Shown here: piece by piece, positions 1 to 12,455 of the stretch | How the letters are laid out: each line of letters opens with the position of its first letter | Position numbering within the stretch: the stretch's first letter is position 1 | Translations under genes and position numbers: made by a program | The notes under the pieces: model-generated | Told to the model about the DNA's origin: nothing | The model's input: only the letters and a program-made list of their open reading frames with translations | The model's database searches: none | DNA from: Dendrocalamus latiflorus | Lineage: Eukaryota; Streptophyta; Magnoliopsida; Poales; Poaceae | Direction of reading: 5' to 3' | NCBI GenBank assembly: GCA_017311315.1 | Contig: CM029666.1 | Span: 2,348,871-2,412,870 of the forward strand | DNA: 64,000 nucleotides

Positions 1-174
1 TATCACTAAAACTTACCTGGTTATTATCATATCACTAAAACTTACCTGGTTGTTATGATATCACTAATGCTTGTCTGGTTATTATCATATTACTAATGCT
101 TGTCTGGTTGTTATCATATTACTAACGCATGCTTGGTTATTATCATACAACTAAGGCTTGCTTAGTTATAGACT
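1..174. repeat. 29-bp tandem repeat array (about six units)
   Basis: Units begin at about 1, 30, 59, 88, 117 and 146. Each reads TATCACTAA, then a variable stretch, then CTGGTTRTTATCA. The first two differ by two bases and later ones diverge progressively. The array runs off the left edge, so its full length is unknown. It is probably internal to a larger repeat, because the DNA to 1402 also looks repeat-derived. Confidence 0.85.
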
Positions 175-1402
175 TCTAATATTGCATTCATATCATGATA
201 TTCTAGGTTATTTTGTTTCATATGCTTTTAGGTTTACTAGAATACTCAATTAATAATGTTTTAGAATTCATGCTTTTAATTAGTGTTTTAGAATTCATGC
301 TTAAATCCTTAATAGGGGTAACATATGAACATGTTTCAAATTTAGGTTTAAACCACTAGCAATCTTTTAACATTAGGGTTGCTATATTTATTTTTTCTGA
401 TATTAGGATCCTTTATTTGTATGATTTCATATGTGAGTCATGAATGATATTTATACAATGCCTATTAATCTGACTAATAATCACTTACCACATAATAAAA
501 CTTAGATGGTTGTGAACCCTTGTGTAAGCTATGTTATAATACCTCTTTTAGAATAATTTCTAGATCACTACCACCATATTATTATTCTACAACACCCTCA
601 TATCGAAAATCATGCTTCTTCATTTCCAACCTTTGCAAATCCTTCTTCCTATCATAACCTTATCTTAGTCTTCCCTTAGTTCCCTTGATTTCATACCATA
701 TAACCTGTTAACAATATAACAGTTACCAGGCCTAGGTTTACCCACATATAGGAAAGATTTCTACCACCTGGTAACGTACGGGGGGCCGTACACTTTTGTT
801 ACTCAGGATATTACACCCCATCTACGGTTATACAGTCAAGGACAGTATTGTGCCTAACTACTCTCATATAATGGCGTATGTGGGAAGTAATCGCTAATGC
901 CATTGCCATAACTTGCTAAATGATAATTATCTTTGATTCCACCATTCCTGTTATCTCTATCTCCGATCCTTATCAGTGTTTTGGTTAACCTAGTTTCATT
1001 ACACTTAACTTGTATCAATTGCTTGCTTGCATTGCTTGTCCTTTACACACTTTCCTTGCGACCGTTGTTGGGTACTTGCTGAGATTTCCAAATATCACGC
1101 TTGCTATTTACATTCTTAGGTAAAAGGCTACTGGCGTGATAGTAACATGCATGGGTGGGAGCACTCGAGTTTTCAGCACCGTGTCTTGCCTCTATTTATA
1201 TTTTTTTTATTTACTCTTATTTGGTTAGAAGTGGACCGGTCCCATGTTTCAAACATTTATTTTAGCTTCCGCTAGTTCTCTAATAAAGTACTATTCAAGT
1301 TTTAATTTCCTTGTGATTTCTATTGTTGGTTTCATTATTTGTTCTTTACTTTAGTGACGATATTCCATAATAGTATCTCATATTGGTATGTGAGACGCAA
1401 CA
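175..1402. mobile_element. Unclassified repeat, probably one end of an LTR inserted in Copia gag
   Basis: No coding sequence is recognised. The Copia gag reading frame on the minus strand stops abruptly near 1403. Read on that strand, the foreign DNA begins TGTTGCGTCTCACAT, so it starts with the TG expected of an LTR. The other end and any target duplication lie outside the window, so the superfamily is open. Confidence 0.35.
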
Positions 1403-3402
1403 CTCGACCTCACAACACCCACTTTGGTATAGGGGTTCTTTGTTATACCAGCAGATTTAAACACAATTTGTTTTGGATCTGATTTCACTTCAACTTTTCC
1501 AGACTTCAAAAGCTTAACAATTTTAGGAGGATTATTCTTGACATGCTCAACAAAATTAAATCATATATCATGATTCTTTTCACTTGTTTTTGATTTGTCT
1601 AGAATCATATTAAAATTCTTCTTGCCAAAAGAAAATTTTTCTAGAGTGCTCTTAAGATACTCATTCTCTTTAGTAAGTGAGGAATAAGATGAGCACTTAA
1701 TAGATTCATTTACTAGATGCTTAGAAGCACTAGCATGAGCCAATTTCTTTTTATCAGTAAAATCATTAAGTTGTGTAGTCAACGCTATTTCAATGTTAAG
1801 CTTAAGATAGTTAGAGCAAGAAAGAGTCTTATGATAAAGTATTTGTTGAATAGACTCCTGAGACAAATTAAGCCTAGCTTGTAGCAATTCACACTTAGAG
1901 CAAATATTAGATTGAGCACTTGAAATACTTGTCTCTAAGCATGTAGAAGAACTAGAATTGAGCTTTTCAATTTTATCATTTACAAGTTTTGATTTTCCAT
2001 CATAAGAGTTGTATGCCAATTTTAATTCATCAAGTTCAGCAGTTACATCACCAAATTGAACCAAATTTGATGCATTAATTTTTCTAGCAAACTCCAACTC
2101 AAAATGTAAAACTTGACAAGGTTCACAAGATTCATCATCAGGAATAGAAACCCTAAGCCTATTGATTTCAGAATTTAAGCTCTCAACAATAAGATCATGT
2201 TTTTTAATTTTCTTTTTATACTTTTTGAACTCTTCTGTCAATCTAAGCACATCACGAGATAAATCTGTATATGAAAGTTTTACCTCATCGGGATCACTAT
2301 AGAGATCATCATTGTCGAGCTCCTCACTACTTGCCATAAAGCACATCCCTATGAAGCACATCTCCTTTGCCTTCTTGCCATTGCCCTCATCGTCGCTTGT
2401 AGAATCATCATCGTTCAAATCAATCTCATCAAGTGCTGAAATTTTGTTGGCCATCCTGCAATAAATACGATTCTTGTTTGGGTCAATTTTGACTTGAGAG
2501 CAACATGTTGGTGCCTTGTCATCACTGACCTCCTTGCTCCTCAGTTTAGGGCAATTTATCTTGATGTGATTTTGCTCACCACATTCATAGCATCTAATTG
2601 AACCTCCTTTCCACCTTGATCTAATGTTGTTAATCGCCTTGGTCATCCTGTTGGAGAGAAGGACAAGCTGCTTTTCTGGTATCTCCTTTAACTGTTCATC
2701 TGAAATTGTGTAAAATACAGACAAAGAGACACTAGAAGAACTAAATGAACAATTAGCTTGCTTAGTTACTAGGCCCAAGGAGTTAGTCTTGTTTATCATG
2801 GCCAAAATATCAATTTCATGTGTTCTCATCTTGGAAGAAAGATCATCAAAGTAAATGTTTCTATGCTAACAAAATGATTAACAATAGTGACTAACACATT
2901 CCAAACAGACATATCTAAATAATTTAGAATTTGTCATGCATTATTAGAATTAGTATATGTGACACCAACAGATTGTAAGTCACTAACAATCTTGTTGAAG
3001 CGATCGAAAAGAGCATGTATTGATTCTCCAGGTTTCATTACAAGTTTAAAGTACTCCTTTTTGAATTGATTCTGACGAACACCTTTAACAGACTTAGATC
3101 CTTCATGATAATCAACTAGAATAGTCTAACTTTTATTTATAGATTTAATATGAGCAATTTTGACAAATTCGTTTCTACTTAAACCTTGCAATAAAATATT
3201 TTAAACCTTAGCATTAGCTTCTACATCAGCAGTATTTTTAATGGCAACAACAGAAGGCACCTCATATGAATTTTCAACTTTTTTGCCAAATAACATTTCC
3301 TTGCGCTTCTAGAAACACCTCTATACATGTTTTACAATAGAGATAGTCTGATCCATTAAAAAACAGTGGCTTGCCTAAGAACCGTTCCCAATCTGATGCC
3401 AT
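1403..3402 (-). mobile_element. Copia gag remnant
   Basis: On the minus strand a start codon at 3402-3400 opens a Ty1/copia gag reading (MASDWERFLGKP...). The first 570 bases carry stops and frame changes. An open frame of 422 codons then runs from 2829 to 1561. It holds a zinc knuckle, CYECGEQNHIKINC (CX2CX4HX4C), near residue 80 and acidic and coiled-coil stretches after it. The reading continues past a stop to 1403, where another repeat interrupts it. Protease, integrase and reverse transcriptase are not seen, so this is a fragment. The primer-binding site and LTR on its right fix its direction. Confidence 0.85.
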
Positions 3403-3410
3403 TGCAACTT

Positions 3411-3423
3411 AGCTTTGATACCA
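3411..3423 (-). other. tRNA-Met primer-binding site of the left Copia
   Basis: Read on the minus strand the site is TGGTATCAAAGCT, one base from the usual plant initiator-Met primer site TGGTATCAGAGC. It lies between the LTR end at 3426 and the gag start at 3402. Confidence 0.8.
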
Positions 3424-3425
3424 CT

Positions 3426-5158
3426 TGTAGAATCGAATACCGCAATCAGAGGGGGTGAATGATTGCCTCCATTTTTTTGAAATCTTTAAGTAGTCGATGA
3501 AGGTTTCGATAGCTTGATCAGCTACTCGATGCTCAGTTGCTCGCTAGATCGCTCAGCTTGAATCTTGGACCAGATTGAACGTACTCGAAAACGTCAATCC
3601 AGAAGCAGAACCTCTTGATCACCTTTGCACATAGTCGTATGCTTTGTGCTAATAGCAATCGCCAGAAGACTTCAACAAATCTCGAACCAGATTGCTTCAA
3701 AATATTCTTTATTGCTGGATTTTCATGTATTTACAAAGCGCCCTCACAAGCACCCCTAAAATCCCTAGCACAAAAAGCCTCCTCAAAGCCACAGCTAAAA
3801 CCCTTAGCCTCTACCTACTTTTATATACTAAAACCCTAAATCGTGTTCGACTCAAACACAAACACGAAATCCTATCTCTTCCTCAAACCAAGGGACCAAA
3901 AATATTCCAAACATGGGTTTTAACCAAACTCTAGCTCTTCTAAGTTATGGACTCCCTCCACAACTCCTAACCCAACACGTGACGAAGCCTTTAGGAATGC
4001 AACTCCCGTAGCTTCATCTCGCATCATCCATCTCATGTGTTGAAGCTTCTAGGATCACACAGCCATAACTCCTCCATGAATCACCACCTTTGATCTCCAT
4101 GTGCTCCAGCATTAGCCCGACCACCTCGCATGATATCCTCAACCGTCTAGACCTCAGATCTCCTCATCCTAGTCCCGATTCTCCTCATCACTAACCATGA
4201 TCATGTTCATGCCCATCTATACATGTAAAGACCAAAGAAATATTTTTTCAGTACAAGTTCTTCCCAACTTAACCATCATCAGCACACACACGTATAACCA
4301 TAACCTCAACCAAGCATCAACACCAACCAGGTCATCCATACCAGAAATCTCGTCGCTATCCAGAAATCAGCCTTAGATAACTTAATACGACTGCTAGCTC
4401 AACGAGTACTCGAAAACAACAAGTACTCAGGAATTACCATCACTCCGCTCAAAACACTCGAAAAAACAAGCAGTGCTACTGACCATAGAACCATCGAGTA
4501 CCGACTTTGTAGTGTATCACCGACAACTTCTACCAAGTACCCACCTGATACTATAGCACCGACCATAGTTGAGAAACCCACGACTGCAAAGCTTTCAACT
4601 ACCAAGTACCGGGTCCCTCAAGTACTGTTCCTCCGAGCATTGTTCACCGATCACCATCAGCTAGTCATACCGTTGGCCTAACACGAGTACTCAAACTACT
4701 CAAAGATAGCAAGAATTGAAGCACTTAAACTAACCATGAAGTCTACGAGTACCAATCATGAAGCCTACGGCAACCGATCACAAAGCCTTTGACTATCGAT
4801 CGCGAGGTCTAGACAACCGATCGAAAAACCTAAGACAACAACAGTAGACTGCAAAGTCTATGAGCATCGAGTATATACCAGTAAAGTCTACAACTATCGA
4901 GCATCGAGTATCGACCAGTAAAGTCTACGACTATCGAGTATTAACCAATAAAGTCTATGATTATCGAGTATCGAGTAGGTACTGGAGCTATGACCATGGA
5001 CAAATACTATAGCTATGACCATCGACCGGTTACTGTAGCCATTGACCTTACGACCTTCGACCAGTTCATTGTAGCTAAGACTGATTCACTGTCGCTTACG
5101 ACCGGTTAAATGTTGCTTATGACTGGTTCACTGTTTGAGGTCGAAATCTACGATTACA
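3426..5158 (-). mobile_element. LTR of the left Copia (1733 bp), nested in another Copia's pol
   Basis: In plus orientation the block starts TGTAGAATCG just after the primer site and ends CTACGATTACA, giving TG...CA ends with a short imperfect inversion. Immediately right of 5158 a different Copia reverse transcriptase resumes in mid-domain, so this LTR marks an insertion into an older element. Its right third is built of degenerate short repeats around CGAGTATCGACCAGTAAAGTC. The partner LTR is beyond the left edge, so the target duplication cannot be checked. Confidence 0.75.
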
Positions 5159-5990
5159 TTCATTTGATATAATCTAAAACCCTTTGATGCAACAAATGTG
5201 AACAAAATTATAATGGCTTCTAATTGAGTAATACGAACAAATATTTCACCAAAGTCAAGACCCTCTACTTAGGTAAAACCTTGAGCCACAAATTTAGCCT
5301 TGTTTCGAACAACAACGCCATCCTCACTCTGTTTTTTCTTAAAAACCCATCTAGTTCTAATAACATTATAATGATGAGGGGTGAAACTAAAGTCCAGACT
5401 TTGTTACGCTTAAAACTTTCTAATTTCTCATGCATGGAATTAATCTAAAACGCATCAGATAAAGCGTGACTTACATCTTGGGGTTCAAAAGAGGAGACAA
5501 AAGTAGAATGAGCATATGAGGTATTAGAGTTATACCTACTGCGAAGAACTCTCTCATTTAACTTACCATCATTTGTTCAGGTGGATGACGTCGTTTTTTT
5601 TTGAACTCGGAAAGCTTGTTTCCATTAAACACTATCTCCAGCCAGATCGCCGGAGACCAAGCTGGAAACAAAGGTGGGGACTTGGCTCATAAGACGTCGT
5701 TGAATATATAGAGGAGCTTGTGGAGTGGTCGTTGGTGTATTCATACTAGTCATAATGGCCTCTACCTCATGCGTGATCGTAGGAGTCGTATGGACCTCTA
5801 TCTCATGAGTAGCCGTAGGAATGGTTGTAGAGGTGGTCGTAGGTTGCCGTAGTTAAATTCTGTCGTGGTCGAAGTCTGCCGTTCGAACCTGCAATCAGAC
5901 CATCTATCATAAGACTGATTGGACTAGCCATCATAAGGCCGACCGGACTACCGTCCGTTGTCGAAGCCGGACGTGGTCATTTTACTATCT
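5159..5990 (-). mobile_element. Decayed Copia pol (integrase-RT junction and RT N-terminus)
   Basis: The minus strand encodes recognisable but broken Copia reverse transcriptase: INSMHEKLESFKRNKVWT, then TRWVFKKKQSEDGVVRNKA and KFVAQGFT, then ASKGFRLYQMN, where the LTR cuts in. Stops interrupt every frame. To the right (5702-5990) the spacer between integrase and RT is only weakly recognisable. This is the oldest layer of the nest. Confidence 0.75.
5596..5692 (-). mobile_element. Short non-LTR (SINE or truncated LINE) insertion
   Basis: A 97-bp insert starts with a T run on the plus strand (a poly-A tail when read on the minus strand). It is flanked by the 9-bp direct repeat GACGTCGTT at 5587-5595 and 5693-5701. 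The tail plus a target duplication identifies retroposition into the Copia pol remnant. No internal Pol III boxes were recognised, so SINE versus 5'-truncated LINE is open. Confidence 0.75.
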
Positions 5991-6546
5991 TGAAAACTCA
6001 AGCACAGAAGCGCATCAATAAGAATTTTCACGAACACAAATTCTAATAAAACCAAATATAAATTATTTATCATCAATAAAATGTACAACCGTCAAAGATC
6101 TAACATGATCCCTTCAATTCCTCAACAGCATGTAAGTCATGCACTCACATGTAAAGATCCACAAAATGGGCGTATTTCTACCAGTCTCATGCAAGGCATA
6201 TATGCCCATGTTACCATTTCTTCCTTCGTGATGTGTGAACACCGACGCATCAGAAGAGAAAAATACTGCACGCCGACCGTTCTTCGACGCGACAATAATT
6301 GGAGAAATTCAGGTACAATAATAGATGTGAATGCTCTAGTCCTGAAAGTCTTAAGAACAGTTCAATATCAATTAAAGGTCCGCCGCTTCTTATGCAGTAG
6401 ACATTGATAGTCTAAAAAGATTTGACTACTAATATTTCAGTCAAAAAATGCGGCTATGATTGTATGTGTAGGAAGTCCAATAGACAAAAACATACCAATT
6501 TTCAGAAGAGAAGGATGGGAAAAAACCTCAATGAAGATTGTACATC
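5991..6546. other. Unassigned spacer between Copia layers
   Basis: No recognisable coding, RNA or repeat structure. Short open frames here do not resemble known proteins. Confidence 0.4.
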
Positions 6547-6551
6547 ACCTG

Positions 6552-7329
6552 TGTTGCAGTTTATGACCATTCAGGCAGTCGTTACGACCACGTCTGGAGT
6601 CGTTACGGTTGCTCTGCTATCGGCTACAATCATATTGTAGCTGCTCCGACCATGTCTCCCAGCTTCAACTATGTACTCGTAACTTCTGCTGAGAAAGTTA
6701 CGACTACGTTGACGCAGCGTTGCGCTGCTCGTAACCGCTCCTTCGACTACGGTCGATCACCGTAGTTGTAACTCGATTATGACCACGCTATGACTTACAA
6801 TCACGTTGAAGGCTCTATCAACTGCTATGATCGTAATGCTTTACAACCACGTCTTCCTGCTGTGGTCGCTTACGACCACGTCTTCTCGCTGTGTGACTGT
6901 GGTCGTAACTCGCTTACGACCACGTCTTCTGCTCCTACAAACACCTCCGCTCGCCATGGTCGTAAGCCGTTTACAACCACGTCTGCGATCACGATAAACT
7001 TGATACTCGATAATTTCCCAGAGCCAAACTGCTCTTTCTTCTCTTCTTTATTTCTTTCTCTCATTCGATCACACCGATCGCTACGATCACCCCAATCGCT
7101 ACCTTCTCACTTCTCTCTCGTTACATTGCTCTACCTTTTATACCCAAATTCTATGACTAAAAAAGGCCTCAATTACAACTACGACTATGACACGACCTCC
7201 GACTAACAGAGTCGTACTCGTATACGACCATGACAAAACCAACTACGACCAGGACATAATTTGACTATGACCACCAACTCGTACATGACCACGACCACCA
7301 AACTGAAAACAAGATTACTAACTCTAACA
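6552..7329 (-). repeat. 3' LTR of the non-autonomous Copia
   Basis: 778 bp, TG...CA. It is about 70 bp longer than its partner because of indels, chiefly around 6680-6740. It is packed with variants of TTACGACCACGTCT and the reverse form TGGTCGTAA, so it can form many small inverted repeats. Confidence 0.9.
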
Positions 7330-7915
7330 ATCACCTCTTTAATTTTGTTTTTCCATCTTGATCACGTCAATCTTCTCTCTTGCTTCCGCTTCTTCTTTTC
7401 ATGCCTGCCTGGGCTAGAGTATCTGCTCCCACAGCCGTCTCTTTTGCATCGTTTACATGTCTGGCCGTCTTCCACCTGCAGCGCTTGCTCACTCTTCCTC
7501 CACCAGCACCAACTCTTCCTTTGGTGTGTGATCTTGCTTTCGACCACTGCTCCCACTGCACTTCGCTGCCCTTGCATGTACGTGAGACCACTCAAACCAG
7601 TGCCCCTGCATGCTCCTCTTGCCACAGCTTTAGGGATGCACCCATCTCCCTGTGTGCCTTGACCTCCCGAGACCCTGCTCATTATGACTGCATGCACACC
7701 GCCAACTCTATGCATGTGGGGTACCGTGCCTCCAGCTACATGCTCTTGTTGCCCTGCATGCATGTCGACTGCACCCATCCTTTCTCCCGTGCCATCCACT
7801 TGCATGTTTGATGCACGCACACCTCCAGTCCCAACTACATGTCTATGAGCCCCACTGTCTTGTGCGCCCGAGCCACCACTTGTTGCGCGTTTGTGAATTC
7901 CACCGTCTTCTGGCT
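7330..7915. other. Foreign filler inside the non-autonomous Copia
   Basis: This GC-richer stretch replaces integrase and reverse transcriptase between the end of the protease region and the 3' LTR. It carries repeated TGCATGC/GCATGCA words and several overlapping open frames, none resembling a known protein. It could be captured host DNA or scrambled element sequence; the source is not identified. Confidence 0.45.
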
Positions 7916-9340
7916 CCTCCAGACCGCTCTTTACATAAATCGATTTACAAGTTTTCAAAGAAATCTTGTACAACCGATTTGGAGATCTTTTCACCTTCAT
8001 AAAAAAATCTCTGTGCTTGTCGTACACACGCAAGAACTCATCCGGTAGCACCACACTGCACCCTCTTTCTGTCATCTGTCTGAGACTAAGTATGTTGTTA
8101 CACAGACTTGGTATATAGTAAATCCATGTCAACAACTTCTTATCTCCGTTCTTGCATTGCAACATCATTGTCCCTTTGCCCTTTATCTCCATCGTGGAGC
8201 CGTCGCCAAACTTGACCTTGCCCTAAACCTTTTCATCGAGCTTATGAAACATGGAGCGATCTCCCGTCATGTGGTTGCTTGCTCTATTGTCCAAGTACCA
8301 CTAATCCATGTGATCGTGGCTACCTTCCTTCGCGCGTAGTTTTCGAACTACGTTCTCCTCATTCAGTGTCACCATGACCGGTGCCTTTTCAACATATGAG
8401 AAGAGAAGTACTAACAATTCGTCATCTTCTTCTTTGTCTTTGGTGAGATTCACCTCCCCATCCTTCTTCTTACTTCTACAATCTGAAGCATAGTGCCCGT
8501 ACTGGTTACATTTGAAACACTTTTATCTACGGCATCCTGACACGTAGTGCCCGTATTCGCCACATTCAAAGCACTTGACATATGACTTATCACGAGATCT
8601 GTCTCCATCGCCTTGCCCAGCCTTGTCTCCACGGCCACCTTTGCTGCCTCGACCACTCTGGCCACCTTGACCGCGCCACCTCCCATGGTTGTTTGAAGAG
8701 CCACGACTGTCTCTCGAATCTCTCTTTACTAGAAACACCTACTCGTTATGAGTCTAAGATCCCTGCTCGTTATACGACTGAAACCCCTTCAGTAACTCCT
8801 CATGCGTCTTGAGAGAGCCGGTGATCTCCTCTATCCTCTTCTTGTCCAGATCAGAGGAGTCCAGAAAGTACGCGCAGGTTCTTCTTCACCACCACAAATT
8901 CCTCCATCTTGTCGCCAAGAGAGTTAATCTGATTGTACAATAAAGTCAGTTTACTGGCGAACTCATTCACCGATTGGGTCTCTCCCATCTTCAAATTCTC
9001 GAACTCGCTCTGCGAATTCTGGAGCCGTACTTCATTGACATAATCAACTCCCTCGTGCATTGTCTGAAGCATCTCCCACGCTTCCCATGTTGTCTCCTTG
9101 CTGATGAGCTAATGCATCATCGCATCTGGCACCGCTTGGTAGATGACAGCCAAAGCCACTTGATCCACCTTGTCATCCACTCCTTGTCATTCCCCTTCGA
9201 ATCAACTGCACCCTAGACTCCCTAAGCACACATGTTTGCCCTCATCTTCATTGTCTACACCAGGTAATTGTCAGTTGTCAAGAGAGGGTACTGGAGGGAG
9301 ATTAGCCCACCCTGAGACTTCACCTCGTCGTCCATGATCT
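7916..9340 (-). mobile_element. Copia gag and broken protease of the non-autonomous element
   Basis: Minus-strand pieces in order are: a UBN2-type gag core (VNEVRLQNSQSEFENLKMGE, 9072-8851); a zinc knuckle CFECGEYGHYVSGC near 8570-8530; a second Cys/His knuckle near 8500; a protease-like WYLDNRASNHMTGD near 8300-8250; and the following region up to ILSLRQMTERGCSVVL and LYKISLKTCKS. The catalytic D-T/S-G is D-N-R, which should abolish activity. Frames are broken at several points. Similarity ends near 7920, before the integrase HHCC motif. Confidence 0.85.
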
Positions 9341-9361
9341 TCAACACGCTCTAATACCACT

Positions 9362-10066
9362 TGTTGCAATCTACGACCACTCAGGCAGTCGCTATGACCA
9401 CGTCTGGAGTCGTTACAACCGCTCTGCTGTCGGCTACGACCACGTTGTAGCTGCTCCGACCACGCCTTCCAGGTTCGACTGTGCTCCTCGTAATCGCTTC
9501 TTCGACCATGGTCGATTACCGTAGTCGTAACTCGATTACGACCATGATGTGACTTATGACCACATTAAAGGCTCTATCAACTACTGTGGTTGTAACGCTT
9601 TACGACCACGTCTTCCTGCTGTGGTCGCTTACGACCACGTCTTCTCGCTGTGTGATCGTGGTCGTATCGCTTACGACCATGTCTTCTGCTCCTGCGGACA
9701 CCTCCGCTCGCCGTGGTCATAAGTCGTTTACGACCACGTCTGCGATCACGATGAACTCGATACTCGATAATTTCCCAGAGCTAAACTGCTCTTTCTTCTC
9801 TTCTTTGTTTCTTTCTCTCGTTCGATCACACCGATCGCTACGATCACCCCGATCGCTACCTTCGCAGTTCTCTCTCGTTACATTGCTCAGCCCTTTTATA
9901 CCCAAATTCTAGGACTAAGAAATGGACTCGATTATGACTACGACTACGACATGACCTTCGACTAACAGAGTCGTACTCATACACGATCATGACAAAACCG
10001 ACTACGACCACTAACTCGTATATGACCACGACCACCAAACTGAAAATAAGATTACTAAGTCTAACA
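9362..10066 (-). repeat. 5' LTR of the non-autonomous Copia
   Basis: 705 bp, directly beside the primer-binding site at about 9346-9361. It shares order and sequence with the LTR at 6552, including the GACCACGTC repeats, the CTTTCTTCTCTTCTTT tract and the GATCACACCGATCGC stretch. Confidence 0.9.
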
Positions 10067-10071
10067 ACCTG

Positions 10072-10988
10072 ACAAAACCACTTTGACCACTAGTTTCTGA
10101 AATGGTGATCAAAGTATTTGAACTTTGAGGAAGCAAACCATCATCTGAACTGAAGGAAGTTACCATTTACCACTACATACGTGATTCATATCTCCAGGAA
10201 ATTAACTATTAGGAGGATCTTGTTGGCACATTGAAAAACAAAGATTTGGCTCACCTAAAAGGGTGGGGTTCTGAGAGATGATTGCAAGAACGGCTGCCCT
10301 CACCTTATATGCCTGAGCAGCACCAGAAAAAGTACATATGTCGTTGCCGTTTCTTAAGCACATGCCATTGGATTGGAGCAGGCCTAAGCAGGCAGGCAGG
10401 CAGGCACATTTCTTCCTTTCTTCCTTCCTTCCTTCCTTCCTTCCTTTCCTAATGATTAAAGAAGATTACACGCCATAAACGAGATGGCCGTCCAAATTTG
10501 GGTGAGAGATTTCTTTCTTCCTTTCTTTGCTCCATCTTACCGAACCTTAAGTCCTAAACCAAACAAAGATGCTCTAGTAGTCGTAATTAATTGGGACCTG
10601 ACCTGATCCGATCTGACGCTTTAGATAGCGGCCCAATCATTTGCGCCGATGATGAGCCAGAACCAATCATTAGGTGTTGCTTAATCATATACTCATGTAT
10701 GTCTGTGTGTGTTGCTAGCTAGACACTAATCGATCGATCGGCCGGCCGGCCGGCTAACTTTTTGGCCAAGTGGGCAACTGGCCATGTAACATAAGGACGA
10801 GTACTTGAGTTTTTTTTTTTTTTTTGAGTCTAGCTCGACTCATTTGAGCTGTTTTGTTTTTCGTTTTCTTTTGGTTTTGGAATGAGGCCGATTAATTAAT
10901 TTTCCAATTCCTGTGCCAAGTTTATGAATGAATCGTCGCACAAGTTGTAGTAAACAGGTGGTCGATTCGTTTTGAATTGCACCAGAAA
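10072..10988. other. Spacer with microsatellites
   Basis: No gene is recognised. Simple repeats include (CAGG)n then (CTTC)n at about 10392-10449, a GATC/GGCC run at 10731-10754 and a T run at 10810-10826. Confidence 0.5.
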
Positions 10989-11260
10989 TCTCTACTATTA
11001 TATAAAGAGAAGTTGGTGGTCATCGGTGCGTTTTCCTCTCCTCTCTCTACAACTATTCAATTTGATTAGGACCATTCGTCTCTCTCTCTCTCAATATACA
11101 ACCGCCCACTCCCTCCACTTTTTCCATCTCCTCGCGTATTCTGGCCACCCTTCTCTCTTTATCGCTTGTTCTCTAATGTTTGATGTGTGAAATTAGTCAG
11201 GTAGTAAGTTTCGTCTCATCATTTTTATGATTCCGATGCAACGCACGGATCTCTAACTAG
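10989..11260 (+). mobile_element. Short non-autonomous Helitron (272 bp)
   Basis: The 5' end is TCTCTACTATTATATAAAG, matching the TC start of grass Helitrons. The 3' end is GCAACGCACGGATCTCTAACTAG (last part CTCTAACTAG), with the CTRR terminus. The flanks are A on the left and T on the right, as expected for A/T insertion without duplication. No coding sequence. Confidence 0.75.
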
Positions 11261-12229
11261 TCCAACGTTAAAATTAAACCACGGGAAGCAGGCCCCCTTT
11301 ACTGTTGGGCCTTGATTCTGGGTTGTTTTTAGCCCATTACAAGTTGCAACCCAACCGTGTGGCCCAACTAGGCTGAAAACAAGCCGGGCTTTCTCGTGGG
11401 CCAAACCCAGCCGGGAAAAGTTCAGGCCCATTTGCACCTCTAGTAGCCTAGGTAGCTGATTTTTGTTCCTGTGGCTCTTAATATTGAATAAAGTCCCGTC
11501 TTCATCTAAACAAAAACGAGGCAAAGCCTTATCAAAAAAAAAAAAAAACGAGGCAAAGCTGGTTCACCGTTTACACAGGAGCCAATTAATTTGTCAACAT
11601 GTTGAGTGTTCATGACCATCCATATTCACAGACAGACTTGAAGAGTTCAGAGTGCTTGGGATGCCAGGGCACACGGCTAGCATATAATAATGTATGGTTG
11701 CCTTGCTCGGGGTAAAATGCTTTCAAACTTTGTTTGGATTTAAGAGCCAATTAACATACATCGATTAACTGAGCTTCACGACCTAGCTAGATAGTACGTA
11801 ACCAAGCTAATTGCGCGAGCAGGTTAAGTTCGATGTAGAGATGATTCCCAGGCCTATGCATGCAGTACACGTACGAAGCTCTTAATTTTTTGGTCGTTCT
11901 AGTAAGTACTGCAGCCTGCATGGCATTCATCTTGTGGACGGAGTAGCAGCTAGATGGAAGACAGGAGGACGTGATCCCGGCCACTCTCTTTACTTGCGTG
12001 CCGTGCGTACGTAGCGCCCGGCCGGCCGTGTTGAAATTCTTCAGGCTGCCTGCCCTGGCATATATATGGAGCATTATACAGGGCATACTTTGCAGTAGGC
12101 ACATGCAGCCTTGTACTCTAGTTGAGTAGGACGAGTTCCTTCTTTTTTATGAAAAAAGAAAGAAAGAAAATAAATAAATAAATAAATAAAAAGTTGATTC
12201 GCTGCGAGCAGTAGTAAGTTAGCTAGTAA
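11261..12229. other. Spacer; small A-tailed duplication and (AAAT)n
   Basis: GGGCC-type words cluster at 11280-11440, but no gene is recognised. The word AACGAGGCAAAGC occurs twice around an A-rich insert near 11514-11560, like a truncated retroposed tail. An (AAAT)n microsatellite lies at about 12166-12190. Confidence 0.45.
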
Positions 12230-12455
12230 GAGCAACAGTATGAGCTAGTTACTAGCTCTAAGATAACTTCTCCAATAGTTACTAACTTTTAGCACATAGC
12301 TCATAACATAAATAGTCTCACATGACACTCTCATATATCTTGAAATGTGTGTATGAGACTAGCTCTTGATCAAGAGATAGCTTTTCTATCTCTTCTCATT
12401 AAAATATGAAATAATATGCTTAGAGCTAGCTAATAAGTCACTATTGGAGATGCTC
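12230..12455. mobile_element. Tourist-like MITE (226 bp)
   Basis: Flanked by the trinucleotide TAA on both sides (12227-12229 and 12456-12458). The ends are GAGCAACAG and, inverted, GAGCATCTCC. TWA duplications and such ends are typical of PIF/Harbinger MITEs. Confidence 0.6.

Larger units (their letters stand above)
6552..10066 (-). mobile_element. Complete non-autonomous Copia retrotransposon
   Basis: Two related direct repeats bound the element. Both start TGTTGCA and end TCTAACA, and they are flanked by a perfect 5-bp duplication ACCTG (6547-6551 and 10067-10071). A primer site (TGGTATTAGAGC on the minus strand) lies beside the right LTR, so transcription runs right to left. The 2.0-kb interior keeps gag and a damaged protease region but no integrase, reverse transcriptase or RNase H. 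Movement would have needed enzymes in trans. The two LTRs differ by many substitutions and indels, so it is not recent. Confidence 0.9.

Noticed and set aside
1..174. 29-bp repeats as a CRISPR array
   Set aside because: The units are contiguous with no unique spacers and the DNA is clearly plant nuclear.
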